64,000 nucleotides of DNA, taken from contig NZ_LT964979.1 in assembly GCF_900240335.1 (NCBI RefSeq), positions 2,170,001 through 2,234,000 of the forward strand, read 5' to 3'. The translations under genes and the position numbers were made by a program. Numbering within the stretch: position 1 is the first letter of the stretch; each line of letters starts with the position of its first letter. The notes below the pieces were generated by a model. The model worked only from the letters and a program-made list of their open reading frames with translations. It did no database searches and was not told the origin of the DNA. This document shows, in pieces, positions 24,005-32,367 of this stretch. The DNA comes from Flavimobilis massiliensis. Lineage in GTDB: Bacteria > Actinomycetota > Actinomycetes > Actinomycetales > Cellulomonadaceae.

Positions 24005-24647
24005 TCAGTGGACTGGAGCGACGCTTTCGACGACGGTGCGACTGCCGTCGGTCTCGGAGTAGGTGGTGCGCGCGGCGAGGAGGCTGACGAGTCCCGCGAT
24101 GATCATGAGCTGTCCGGCGAGCGCGACGATGCCGAGAGTGAGTCCGGTCGTGCGGATCCCCTCGCGGCGGGTGCCCCGTCGCCGGGAGCGTCGGGCGAGG
24201 ACGATCGTGGCGACCGCGGCGATGATCCCGATGAAGGGGATGAGGAGCGCGAGGATGCTGAGGACGAGCGCGACGGTGGCGTCGCTGTCGCCGGGGCTGG
24301 CTCTTTTAAACCACTGACGCTGGCGGCCGGCCCCCACGGGGGAGGTCCCGGTTCCCCCCGGGCCCTGGAACCACACAGAGNTCGGCGGGCAGGGGTGCGT
24401 CGGCTGGGGCTGGTCCGGGTGGGGCGTCGTCGAGCAGGGCTGCGGCGACCGTGGCGGGGCTGCCGAGGCGCGTGAGGATTGCGGTGACGTCCTCGGGCGT
24501 CGCGGGCCGGCCGAGGTCGGCGATCGCGTCGTCGAGGTGCTCGCGCACGGAGCCGAGGGCGTCGGCGCGCTCGGCGGGTGGGAGAGCGGTGAGCATGCGG
24601 GCGAGGTCGTCGAGGTAGCGGTCGACGAGGGTCGAGGTGTCGTTCAT
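24005..24647 (-). CDS. HAAS (DUF1700)-domain membrane protein, interrupted by an n
   Basis: The N-terminal part (24382-24647) is a HAAS-type helical domain, from MNDTSTLVDRYLDDLARML to SPATVAAALLDDAP, typical of partners of PadR regulators. The C-terminal part (24005-24376) has two hydrophobic helices (VALVLSILALLIPFIGIIAAV; LTLGIVALAGQLMIIAGLV) of a DUF4190-like tail. They are in different frames across the single n at 24381, so the gene is probably intact in the organism and broken here by an unresolved gap. Its start overlaps the PadR stop (ATGA). The function is likely signalling or membrane stress. Confidence 0.7.
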
Positions 24648-24988
24648 GAGGGGCTCCCGGTGAGGGTGGAGTCGACGGCGTCGCGGAAGCGGGCCCAGAC
24701 GGTCGTGAAGCGGTCGAGGGCGTCGTGCGCTGCGGGGGTGAGTGCGTAGTAGCGACGGGGAGGGCCGGCGGGGGACTCGCGCCAGCTCGTCGTGACGAGG
24801 CCCTGTTTCCGGAGGCGGGAGAGCAGCGGGTAGAGGGTGCCTTCGCTGGTGAGGAGCACGCCGTCGTGGCCGAGGCGCGCGGCGATGTCGAGGCCGTAGG
24901 CCTCACCGTCGCGCAGGAGGGCGAGCACGCAGTGCTCGACGCTGCCGCGCCTGAGATGCGCCAGGATCGCATCGTCGCCAGGTACCAT
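24644..24988 (-). CDS. PadR family transcriptional regulator
   Basis: This 114-residue short PadR lacks the long C-terminal domain. It has the canonical wHTH: LRRGSVEHCVLALLRDGEAYGLDIAARL, then SEGTLYPLLSRLRKQGLVTT. This size group usually pairs with a HAAS protein, as here, forming a two-gene sensing unit. The ATG at 24988 is preceded by an ACTATCGTGTGTCAC stretch that may contain both -10 and operator. A longer open frame upstream is not family-like. Confidence 0.93.
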   Translation of the reverse strand: MVPGDDAILAHLRRGSVEHCVLALLRDGEAYGLDIAARLGHDGVLLTSEGTLYPLLSRLRKQGLVTTSWRESPAGPPRRYYALTPAAHDALDRFTTVWARFRDAVDSTLTGSPS

Positions 24989-25040
24989 GTGACACACGAT
25001 AGTCGGACGCGACAAGACCCCGCAAGGCCCTGCGCGCGGC

Positions 25041-25904
25041 TCAGCCCAAGAGGCGGTCGATCGCGAGCGCGAGCCCGTCCTCACGGTTCGACGCGGTCAC
25101 CCACGTCGCCGCCGCCTTGACCGCGTCCGAGGCGTTCGCCATCGCCACCGCAGTCCCGACGTGCGCGAACATCCCCAGATCGTTCGGCCCGTCCCCGACC
25201 GCCGCCATCGCCTCCGGCCCGACGCCGAGGTCCGCGGCGAGCTGCACGAGTCCGCTCGACTTGTCGACGCCCGACGCGACGATCTCCAGGTAGTGCTCCC
25301 CCGAGAGGAAGCCCTCGCACCCCTCCGGCAGGTTCGCGGCGATCCGCGGCACGAGCTCCGGGTCCCACGCGCACGGCGGCACCATGAGCTTGTGCGGCGC
25401 CCGCGCACCCGCGTCGACGAGCTGCGCGTCGCCGATGAACCCCGCCGGCTCGACGGCCGTCGCACGCGCCTCCAACTCTCCGAGCTCGTCCCACCGGGAC
25501 GGCAGCCAGGCCGCACCGTCGTACCAGTTCGCGACGTGCCCCGCCGCGACGACCGTCCGCACGATCTCCCGTGCGGCTTCGAGGTCGAGCCGCGTCTCGT
25601 GGAGCACGTCGAGCGAGCCGTCCGCGAGGAAGTGCCCGACGACGGCCCCCTGGAACGAGACGAACGCACCCGCGAGCGGGTCGTCCGACGGCGACTCCGC
25701 GAACGGCGGCAGCCCCAGCTCGGCGACGATGTGCCGGAAGGCCTCAGGCCCGCGGGCGGAGGCGAGGACGACCGTGACGCCCGCGTCCGTCGCGCGCCGC
25801 ACCGCCGCACGCACAGCGGGCGTGATGCGGTGGTCGGGCGTGAGGAGCGTGCCGTCGACGTCGGAGGCGATGAGACGGATACCAGAAGTCACAGGGCCCA
25901 TCAT
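25041..25904 (-). CDS. HAD superfamily Cof-type phosphatase
   Basis: This 287-residue protein has the HAD nucleophile motif SDVDGTLLTPD (about 13-23), motif II ASARGPEAF, a C2 cap (about 85-195) and GDGPNDLGMFAHVGTAVAMANA (motif IV). Cof-type enzymes dephosphorylate sugar phosphates or flavin/PLP intermediates in the cytosol. ATG codons at 25904 and 25901 are both possible. The divergent aminotransferase starts only 24 bp away. Confidence 0.92.
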   Translation of the reverse strand: MMGPVTSGIRLIASDVDGTLLTPDHRITPAVRAAVRRATDAGVTVVLASARGPEAFRHIVAELGLPPFAESPSDDPLAGAFVSFQGAVVGHFLADGSLDVLHETRLDLEAAREIVRTVVAAGHVANWYDGAAWLPSRWDELGELEARATAVEPAGFIGDAQLVDAGARAPHKLMVPPCAWDPELVPRIAANLPEGCEGFLSGEHYLEIVASGVDKSSGLVQLAADLGVGPEAMAAVGDGPNDLGMFAHVGTAVAMANASDAVKAAATWVTASNREDGLALAIDRLLG

Positions 25905-25928
25905 TGCCCAGCAGGTACCGTCGTGGGC

Positions 25929-27071
25929 GTGACGGACCTTCTCAGCATCCTCGACCTGGCCCAGCTCCGTACGCGGACGGGCGTCAAGTGGCGGGCGTAC
26001 GAGCCCGATGTCCTGCCCCTGTGGGTCGCGGAGATGGACGTGCCCGTCGCCGAGCCCGTCGTGCGCGCCGTGAGCGACCTCGTCGCCGCGGGCGACACCG
26101 GCTACCCCGCGTCGCCCGACGAGTTCGTCGCGGCGTTCAGCACGTTCGCCGCCGACCGCTGGGGCTGGCAGGTCGACGCGACGCCCGCGCGCGTCGTGCC
26201 GGACATCCTCGCGGGGCTCGGCGCCGTCATCGAGGCGACGACGCCCCCGGGGGACACCGTCATCGTCCCGTCGCCCGTCTACGGGCCGTTCTTCCGCAAC
26301 CCCCGCCTCATCGGTCGCGTCGTCGAGCCCGTCGCGCTCACGGCCGACGGCCGTCTCGACGTGCCCGCCCTCGAGGAGGCGTTCGCCGCGGCCGTCACCG
26401 GCGGGCGGCGCGCCTCCGTCCTCCTCTCGAACCCGCACAACCCCACGGGAGTCGTCCACACGCGTGCCGAGCTCGAGGCGCTCGCCGCGGCGGCCGCCCG
26501 CCACGGCGTCGTCGTCATCTCCGACGAGGCGCACGCGCCGCTCGTCCACCCGGGCGCGACGTTCGTCCCGTACGTCGAGGTCGACCCGCGCGGCGTGTCG
26601 GTGCTCTCCGCCGCGAAGACGTGGAACCTCGCGGGCTTCAAGGCGGCCATCGTCGTCGCAGGGCCCGAGGCGCGCGCGATCGTCGACGCCTTCCCTGTGA
26701 CGCTCTTCAACGGCGTCGGGCACGTGAGCCTCGTCGCGCAGACCGCAGCGTTCCGCGACGGCGGCCCGTGGCTCGACGAGCTCCTGCCGGCGCTCACGCG
26801 CTCGCGCGACCTCCTCGTCGACCTCGTCGCCGAGCACTTGCCGCTCGCGCGCATGCAGGTCCCCGAGTCGACGTACCTCGCGTGGGTCGACCTCGCCGCG
26901 TACGGTGCGGGCGACGACCCGGCCGCGCAGATCCTCGAGCGTGGACGCGTCGCGCTGTCGCGCGGGACCGACTTCGGGCCCGGCGGCGAGAAGCACGTGC
27001 GGGTGAACTTCGCGACGCACCCCGAGATCCTCACGGAGGCCGTCCGCCGCATCGCGGCGGCGCTCGCGTAA
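25929..27071 (+). CDS. MalY/PatB-type PLP aminotransferase (C-S lyase family)
   Basis: This 380-residue fold-type I PLP enzyme shows LPLWVAEMDVPVAEPV, NPHNPTGVVHT, SDEAHAPLVHPG and the Schiff-base Lys in SAAKTWNLAGFK (about 235-246). MalY/PatB proteins cleave cystathionine and other cysteine S-conjugates to pyruvate, ammonia and a thiol. Start is GTG 25929 (25923 also in frame). The divergent HAD gene is so near that their promoters must lie inside each other's coding DNA or be leaderless. The HAD neighbour is commonly linked in related genomes by position only. Confidence 0.9.
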   Translation: MTDLLSILDLAQLRTRTGVKWRAYEPDVLPLWVAEMDVPVAEPVVRAVSDLVAAGDTGYPASPDEFVAAFSTFAADRWGWQVDATPARVVPDILAGLGAVIEATTPPGDTVIVPSPVYGPFFRNPRLIGRVVEPVALTADGRLDVPALEEAFAAAVTGGRRASVLLSNPHNPTGVVHTRAELEALAAAAARHGVVVISDEAHAPLVHPGATFVPYVEVDPRGVSVLSAAKTWNLAGFKAAIVVAGPEARAIVDAFPVTLFNGVGHVSLVAQTAAFRDGGPWLDELLPALTRSRDLLVDLVAEHLPLARMQVPESTYLAWVDLAAYGAGDDPAAQILERGRVALSRGTDFGPGGEKHVRVNFATHPEILTEAVRRIAAALA

Positions 27072-27104
27072 CGGGTCCGGTACGCCGTCTGCCTGCCCGA
27101 CGGG

Positions 27105-27500
27105 TCAGTCCGGCCGGACGTCCTCGAGCGCGACCTCGAACCACACCGTCTTCGGCGCGTCCTCGTTCGCCGATTCGATGACGCCCCATCGCGTCGCGAG
27201 CATGTCGACGAGCCCGACCCCGCGGCCGCCGCCCTGCGTGGGTGCGGGATGCCGGATGACCGGAACCTCGCGCGCGCGGTCCGACACCTCGACGCGCGCC
27301 ACGCCGTCCGTGATCTCGAGCCGCAGGTGGACCGGGGGAGACGCGTGGGCGACGGCGTTCGTCACGACCTCGCTGACGAGCAGCACGAGGACGTCGAGCA
27401 GGTGACCGCCGACGCCGGCGGAGCGCAGGTGACCGGCGGCCCATCTGCGCGCGGGAGCGACCGCGCCGAAGTCGGGCGGGATCGCCAGTGCGTGCTTCAT
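27105..27500 (-). CDS. RsbW-like ATP-binding (HATPase_c_2) protein
   Basis: This 131-residue protein is a single GHKL/HATPase_c_2 domain: LVSEVVTNAVAHA (N box), VEVSDRAREVPVI (G1-like), GGGRGVGLVDMLATRWG (G2). Such proteins are serine kinases/anti-sigma factors or phosphatase-linked regulators in partner-switching stress systems. No sigma factor or anti-anti-sigma is adjacent, so its partner is elsewhere. I prefer ATG 27500 over GTG 27512 because the AAGAGG site fits it better. Confidence 0.87.
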   Translation of the reverse strand: MKHALAIPPDFGAVAPARRWAAGHLRSAGVGGHLLDVLVLLVSEVVTNAVAHASPPVHLRLEITDGVARVEVSDRAREVPVIRHPAPTQGGGRGVGLVDMLATRWGVIESANEDAPKTVWFEVALEDVRPD

Positions 27501-27847
27501 GGACGGATGCACCTCTTCCGCTCTCGACAGGGCTGCCTGTGCGCGTCCGGCCGACCCGCAGAACGACCGTCAACGCTCTCAAGCGTCGTGCCCCGTGCGG
27601 GCGCGCGCAACCGGAGCCGTGGGTGATGGAGTACTTCGTCGGCGACATCCTGCGGTCCTGGGCGCGTCGCGCGTGCGCCGACTCCCCCGGGACGTTGTAC
27701 GGTGACACGCGGAACGATGCTGATGCGCCTCGCGAGGGGCATGGCAAGATTCCCGACGATTGTCCACGGTCCCGCCGCCCGGCAGGACTCTGAAGTCTGA
27801 CGTCCCGACGCCTCGTCGCCGGGCCGTGACCCGATGAAGGGATATGT
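27501..27847. other. Long 5' region of the HU gene
   Basis: No gene is seen in this roughly 350-bp gap between the divergent RsbW-like and HU genes. TTGTAC...TGCTGA with 17-nt spacing near 27693 is a possible HU promoter. A weak GAAGGGA site precedes the HU ATG. The long leader is typical of a highly expressed gene, but no riboswitch-like fold is evident by eye. Confidence 0.4.
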
Positions 27848-28129
27848 ATGTCGCTCAACCGTTCCGACCTCGTCTCGGCCATCGCCGCCAAGGCTGACCT
27901 CACGAAGGCCGACGCCGACCGCGCTGTCGCCGCTCTCCAGGAGGTTCTCATCGAGTCCCTCGGCAAGGGCGAGGCCGTGAAGCTCACGGGCCTCCTCTCC
28001 GTCGAGCGTGTCGAGCGCGCCGCGCGTACGGGCCGCAACCCGCGCACGGGCGAGGAGATCTCGATCCCCGCCGGCTACGGAGTCAAGCTCTCCGCCGGTT
28101 CGCTGCTCAAGAAGGCCGTCCAGGGCTGA
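27848..28129 (+). CDS. hup: HU family DNA-binding protein
   Basis: This 93-residue HU/IHF-type protein starts MSLNRSDLVSAIAAKADLTK. It holds the DNA-binding arm core GRNPRTGEEISIPAGYGVKLSAG (about 58-80, with the intercalating Pro). The Lys/Ala-rich extended tail of mycobacterial HU is absent, so this is the short bacterial form. It bends and compacts DNA as a dimer. A strong hairpin follows the stop. Confidence 0.95.
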   Translation: MSLNRSDLVSAIAAKADLTKADADRAVAALQEVLIESLGKGEAVKLTGLLSVERVERAARTGRNPRTGEEISIPAGYGVKLSAGSLLKKAVQG

Positions 28130-28147
28130 CGCAGCGCCGCACTCTCG

Positions 28148-28183
28148 CACGACCCCGTCCCTGCTCGCAGGGGCGGGGTCGTG
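28148..28183 (+). terminator. Intrinsic-type terminator after HU
   Basis: CACGACCCCG (28148-28157) pairs perfectly with CGGGGTCGTG (28174-28183), with CCCTG/CAGGG inside and a TCGTTCC tail. It lies 19 bp after the HU stop and is the best textbook terminator in this part. Confidence 0.8.
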
Positions 28184-28226
28184 TCGTTCCTCGGGTGTGA
28201 CGTGCGCCCGTGGTACCGCCAGAGAT

Positions 28227-28256
28227 TTGACCGTCGTTCCGACGCGGTCGTAGCAT
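28227..28256 (+). promoter_or_regulatory. Putative promoter of rpmF
   Basis: TTGACC (28227-28232) and TAGCAT (28251-28256) are separated by 18 bp, close to the housekeeping actinobacterial consensus. The L32 ATG is 78 bp downstream, leaving a moderate leader. Confidence 0.5.
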
Positions 28257-28333
28257 GAGGCGAAATATGACCGCTCCCCGGGCCTTGGCTCGTCTTGACG
28301 GAGCCAGGTTTCACTCCGATCCAAAGGACGATC

Positions 28334-28504
28334 ATGGCAGTTCCGAAGCGGAAGATGTCCCGCTCCAACACCCGTGCCCGCCGTTCGCAGTGGAAGGCCA
28401 CCGCGACCGAGCTCGTCGAGGTTCGCGTCGACGGTCAGACCGTCCGCATCCCGCGTCGCCTCGTCAAGGGCGCGCAGCGCGGTCTCGTGAGCGTCGAGGG
28501 CTGA
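28334..28504 (+). CDS. rpmF: 50S ribosomal protein L32, cysteine-free form
   Basis: This 56-residue protein has the L32 N-terminus MAVPKRKMSRSNTRARRSQW. The C-terminal half has no cysteines, so the usual zinc-ribbon CXXC pairs are absent. Such C-minus forms need no zinc, and in some bacteria are Zur-controlled alternates; in many Micrococcales they are simply the sole L32. It binds 23S rRNA near the peptidyl-transferase region. A perfect terminator hairpin follows. Confidence 0.95.
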   Translation: MAVPKRKMSRSNTRARRSQWKATATELVEVRVDGQTVRIPRRLVKGAQRGLVSVEG

Positions 28505-28532
28505 AACCCTCGTCTCACGACGTGAAACACCC

Positions 28533-28567
28533 GGAAGCCCCCCACCGCTGAGCGGTGGGGGGCTTCC
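28533..28567 (+). terminator. Terminator hairpin after rpmF
   Basis: GGAAGCCCCCCACCGCT (28533-28549) pairs with its complement (to 28567), leaving almost no loop. The stem is 17 bp and G/C-rich, ending in CTTCC. It lies 28 bp past the L32 stop. Confidence 0.82.
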
Positions 28568-28605
28568 GCATGCGCGCGCCGTGCGGGAAGCCCCCGCAAC
28601 TCCAG

Positions 28606-28656
28606 CGACTCGTAGGTCCGGAGCACCATCGAATGGTGCTGGGACCCTACGAGTCG
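28606..28656. repeat. Palindromic element, family A, copy 2 (inverted)
   Basis: A 51-nt element CGACTCGTAGG...CCTACGAGTCG has a tip CACCATCGAATGGTG, the reverse-complement form of the tip in copy 1. It lies between the rpmF terminator and the convergent end of the flippase-like gene. Confidence 0.92.
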
Positions 28657-28683
28657 GGGACGGGAGAGGGGATGACGGTGGGG

Positions 28684-31380
28684 CTAGAGGTCGCCCGAGT
28701 GCTGGAGGATGCGCATCGCGATCGCACCGATGGGGATGCGCAGCCAGAACGTCGTGACACGGAAGAGCATGACGGCCGTCGCGCCGACGGCCGGCAGGAC
28801 CCCCGCCGTGAGCTGCAGACCGAGCGTCAGCGCGCCCTCGACGGCGCCGATGCCGCCCGGCACGGGCACGGCCGCACCCGCGGTGTTCCCGAGGAGGTAG
28901 ATGACCGCGGAGTCGATGATCGCGACGTCGAGCCCGAACGCCTTGAGGGACGCCGCGAACGCGAAGATGTACCCGAGTGACATGAGCGCGTTGCCCGCGA
29001 GCCCGATCATGATGCGCCGCGGAGACGAGAGGATCGTCGAGAGGCGCGGCCACGTCTGCGTGACGAGCGGCTCGATCTTCGTGCCCACCCAGCGCCGCAC
29101 GCCCGGCACGAGGAACATGCTCGCGACGAGCGCCGCGACGATGCCGAGGGCGACGAGCACGGTCGCGGACGGCAGCTGGCGGAGCAGTCCGCCGTCGCCC
29201 GTCGCGGCCGCGAGGATGACGAGAATGACGACGGTGACGACGATCTGTGCGACCTGGACGAGCCCGACGGACGCGGCCGCGAGGGTCCCCGACGTTCCGG
29301 CGCGCGTGAGCAGGCGGAGGTTGAGCGCGGCGGGGCCGATGCCGGCGGGTGCCGCGATCGACACGTAGGACGCGGCGACCTGCGTGAGCGTCGTCTTCCA
29401 CAGGGAGAGGCGTGCAGGGGAGAACGCCATGAGGGCGAGGGCCGCGCCGAGCCAGGTGAGGCAGCCGATCGCGAACGCGGCGACCGCCCACCACGGGTTG
29501 GCCTGCGAGACCGCGTCGGTGATCTGGTCGAACTTGATCTTCGTGACGAGCACGGAGACGGCGACGATCGCGAGGACAGCGGTGATGACGGAGCGCGCTC
29601 CGAAGCGCACGAGGCGCAACGGCTCGACGTTGGCCTCGGGGAGGCGGGCGACGATCTCGTCGCGCAGCCGGTCGAGGACGTCGCTCTTCGACCGGCGGAT
29701 CTCCTCGCGCGTCGCGGTGGGCAGGGCGATCGTCTGGAGGAGGGGGCCGAGCGCCTCGATCTCGTCGTCAGGCACGAGGCCCGTGACGGAGGCGAGCGCG
29801 CGCTCGGGGCCGACCCGCAGCGCGAGCAGCGCGAGCATCTGCGTGAGGTCGACGCGGCGGGCCAGCTCGGCGCTCGCGATGTCGCCGTTCTCCCAGCCGG
29901 TGAGCCACACCTCGGGCTGCCCATCGGGGTCGTGGCCGACGAGCACGACGTCGGCGGTGAGGGAGCGGTGCGCGAGCCCCGCGTCGTGGGCGCGCAGGAG
30001 CTGTCGCCAGCACTCGGCGAGCGTCGCGTCGTCGAGGACGAGTTCGGGCACGTCCCGCAGCGGGAGCGAACCGTCGACGTGCTCCTGGACGAGGATCATC
30101 GAGTCGTCGGCCGCGGACACGCCGAGGAGCTCGGGAGTCCGCACCCCCGCGGCCTGCGCGGAGTACTGCAGGAGCGCGGCGCGCTCGGCGATCTGCCGCA
30201 GCGAGATCGCGGAGCGGCCCTCGATGCCGCGCATGCGCAGCGACCGCCACGTGCGGGCGAGCATGCCGACGACCTGCCGCTCGCCGTCGAGCACGACGAC
30301 GTCGAGGCGGTCGCGCTCGGCGGTCGTCATCGAGTAGATGCGGTGGTCGGAGGACCGCATGAGGGCGAGCGTCGCCTCGTCGAACGGCGAGGGCTCGGGC
30401 GTGCCGAGCGCGCTGCCGGACCACCAGGGTCCTGAGCGGTGCAGCGGCGCTGTGCCTTCGGGCGCGATGTCCTGGACGACGTCGTGCGGCCGGTCGGAGA
30501 GGTCACGGACTCGGACGAGCGCCGTCGGCTCGAACCCTGCGCGGCGCACGCCGTCGACGAGCGTCGGGCCGTGCGCGCGCTCCGACCTCACGCCCGAGAC
30601 GTAGCGGACGGTGAGGCCTGCGACGCGGCCGACGAGCAGCATGAGGAGGACGCCCGCGAGCGACACCTGGCCGGTGATGAGGTAGATCGCGAGCGTGAAC
30701 CACAGGAGGTTCCACGACCACGCGACGGAGCGACGTCGGGTGCGGGGGCCCGCGCCGACGAGCATGCCGACGATCGCGGCGACGTACGCGGGCAGCGAGA
30801 GCGTCGGCTGCCCGCCGATGCTGATGGTGAGGCCCGCGATGAGCGAGACGGCGCCGAACGTCGTCACGGCGACGTACGTGAGGAGCGCGAGGAGCAGGCC
30901 GAGGCCTGCGGCGAGCAACGACTCGACGACCTGCCGGAGGTTGCGCCGCCACAGGAGCTCGCCGAGCACCATGAGGGGCGCGCCGAGGGTGACGATGCCC
31001 TCGAGGAGGACGACGGGCAGCGTGAGGATCTGCGCGAGGAGGCGGGAGAAGCCCTGGACGTCCTGCTGGACGCCGACGGTCGTCGCGTGGGCGAAGATCG
31101 TCAGGAGGATGACGAGCGCGATGCCGAGGAGCGCGAGGACGATGCCGAGCGCGTCCTGGGGGCGGCGGACCCGGTTCGAGGGGGCGTCGATGAGGCGGAC
31201 GTGGCCTGGCTCGCCGGGCTCGGGGAGCCGGGGTCGGGCGAGGCGTGGCCCGCGGACGTAGGCGCCGACGTCGTGGGTGCGACTGGGGTGCGGGGTGTCG
31301 GGCGACGCGTCCGGGGCGGGCCCAGCGTCGGGCGCGTCGACGTGCGTGGGCGCGTCGGGAGTGCTCGGGCTGGTGGGCAT
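28684..31380 (-). CDS. UPF0104/LPG-synthase-TM-like membrane protein with kinase-like domain
   Basis: This 898-residue protein has about seven N-terminal helices (about 80-270). A cytosolic domain follows (about 300-590) with a degenerate aminoglycoside-phosphotransferase/lipopolysaccharide-kinase look (EHVDGSLPLRDVP; RAHDAGLAHRSLTADVVLVG). The C-terminus is a UPF0104 flippase-like domain (about 600-890; APAGIGPAALNLRLLTRAG; VPVPGGIGAVEGALTLGL). UPF0104 members include the MprF flippase half. In actinobacteria this fusion may move or modify a lipid. The catalytic Asp context HRSLTAD is not a perfect HxDxxxxN. The Asp/Pro-rich N-terminus is disordered. Confidence 0.85.
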   Translation of the reverse strand: MPTSPSTPDAPTHVDAPDAGPAPDASPDTPHPSRTHDVGAYVRGPRLARPRLPEPGEPGHVRLIDAPSNRVRRPQDALGIVLALLGIALVILLTIFAHATTVGVQQDVQGFSRLLAQILTLPVVLLEGIVTLGAPLMVLGELLWRRNLRQVVESLLAAGLGLLLALLTYVAVTTFGAVSLIAGLTISIGGQPTLSLPAYVAAIVGMLVGAGPRTRRRSVAWSWNLLWFTLAIYLITGQVSLAGVLLMLLVGRVAGLTVRYVSGVRSERAHGPTLVDGVRRAGFEPTALVRVRDLSDRPHDVVQDIAPEGTAPLHRSGPWWSGSALGTPEPSPFDEATLALMRSSDHRIYSMTTAERDRLDVVVLDGERQVVGMLARTWRSLRMRGIEGRSAISLRQIAERAALLQYSAQAAGVRTPELLGVSAADDSMILVQEHVDGSLPLRDVPELVLDDATLAECWRQLLRAHDAGLAHRSLTADVVLVGHDPDGQPEVWLTGWENGDIASAELARRVDLTQMLALLALRVGPERALASVTGLVPDDEIEALGPLLQTIALPTATREEIRRSKSDVLDRLRDEIVARLPEANVEPLRLVRFGARSVITAVLAIVAVSVLVTKIKFDQITDAVSQANPWWAVAAFAIGCLTWLGAALALMAFSPARLSLWKTTLTQVAASYVSIAAPAGIGPAALNLRLLTRAGTSGTLAAASVGLVQVAQIVVTVVILVILAAATGDGGLLRQLPSATVLVALGIVAALVASMFLVPGVRRWVGTKIEPLVTQTWPRLSTILSSPRRIMIGLAGNALMSLGYIFAFAASLKAFGLDVAIIDSAVIYLLGNTAGAAVPVPGGIGAVEGALTLGLQLTAGVLPAVGATAVMLFRVTTFWLRIPIGAIAMRILQHSGDL

Positions 31381-31490
31381 GGCCCGAGTCTAGGGCCGCG
31401 ACCTGGCCGACCCGAGGGTTTTGTCGGGTGTGGAGCCGAGGATCATCCCTGGGGCGTACGAGGTCGAGCCCGAAGGTGGAGCCGCGAGCC

Positions 31491-32276
31491 TCACATGACG
31501 CCGAGGGCGGCGAGGAGGCTCGCGGGAAGGAGCGCCCAGCCGACGAACGACACGATGTCGAGGACCGTGTGCGCGACGACGAGCGGCATGGTGCGCCGGC
31601 GTCCCCAGCGGGAGAGGTAGAAGAGGCAGAAGACGACGCCCATGACGACGTTGCCGAAGAACGGGCCGATGCCCTGGTAGAGGTGGTAGCTCCCCCGCAG
31701 GACGGACGACGCGACGATGATCGCGGGGACGGACCAGCGCATCTGCTCGAGCCGTGTCATGAGGTAGGCAACGACGATGACTTCCTCGAGGAGCGCGTTC
31801 TTGAGCGCGTGGAGGATGAGGACGGGGACGGTCCACCAGTAGGCGTCGAGGTTGGCGGGCTGCACCTGGACGGTGATGCCGACGGCGCGGCCGAGCGCGT
31901 AAAAGCCGAGGCCGGGCAGGCCGATCGCGGCGGCGAGGGCGATGCCCCAGCCGAGGTCGCGCAGGGGGCGGGCGCGGTCGAGGCCGATCTGCTTGAGGAC
32001 GGAACGGCCCGGTTCGGACAGGAGGTAGAGCGCGAGTGCGACGGGGACGAGGGTGAAGCCGATGCTGAGGAGCTGGTAGCCGAGGTCGACCCAGGGGCGT
32101 TCCGCGAGGGACGTGTTGATGGACGCGGCCTGGTCCTTGAGCGCGGTGTCGGCGCTGAGGCGTTCGAGGATGTTGGCGATCGCGTAGACGGCGGAGCGGC
32201 CGAGGGAGAGTCCGAGGACGATCCAGATCTCGACTCCGAGGCGGCGGCGGGTGCGGCGGTCGACGTCGGTGCTCAT
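31491..32276 (-). CDS. CPBP family intramembrane metalloprotease
   Basis: This 261-residue protein has about eight hydrophobic helices. Abi/CPBP signatures are LLEEVIVVAYLMTRL (Glu pair; the usual Arg three residues later is replaced), RGSYHLYQG (His) and VAHTVLDIVSF (His, Asp). CPBP proteins process membrane proteins or prenylated substrates and some give immunity to bacteriocins. It diverges from the ABC operon with a 91-bp shared region holding a strong dyad. Confidence 0.88.
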   Translation of the reverse strand: MSTDVDRRTRRRLGVEIWIVLGLSLGRSAVYAIANILERLSADTALKDQAASINTSLAERPWVDLGYQLLSIGFTLVPVALALYLLSEPGRSVLKQIGLDRARPLRDLGWGIALAAAIGLPGLGFYALGRAVGITVQVQPANLDAYWWTVPVLILHALKNALLEEVIVVAYLMTRLEQMRWSVPAIIVASSVLRGSYHLYQGIGPFFGNVVMGVVFCLFYLSRWGRRRTMPLVVAHTVLDIVSFVGWALLPASLLAALGVM

Positions 32277-32326
32277 CGCCCCGTTATAGCAGTGGTGGCT
32301 GGGGAGGGGTTGCGTCTCAGCTGGAT

Positions 32327-32350
32327 GCAGTGCAAAGTAGTTTGCACTGC
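32327..32350. promoter_or_regulatory. Operator dyad before the ABC operon
   Basis: GCAGTGCAAA (32327-32336) and TTTGCACTGC (32341-32350) form an exact 10-bp inverted repeat with a 4-nt GTAG spacer. It lies 18 bp before the first ATG of the operon. TATAGC at 32285 could be the -10 of the divergent CPBP gene. The operon encodes a small winged-helix regulator, so autoregulation is the natural reading. Confidence 0.72.
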
Positions 32351-32367
32351 AAACCTCAGGAGGGGTC

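Noticed and set aside
28334..28504. Truncated L32
   Set aside because: Lack of cysteines is a known C-minus form, and the length is normal.
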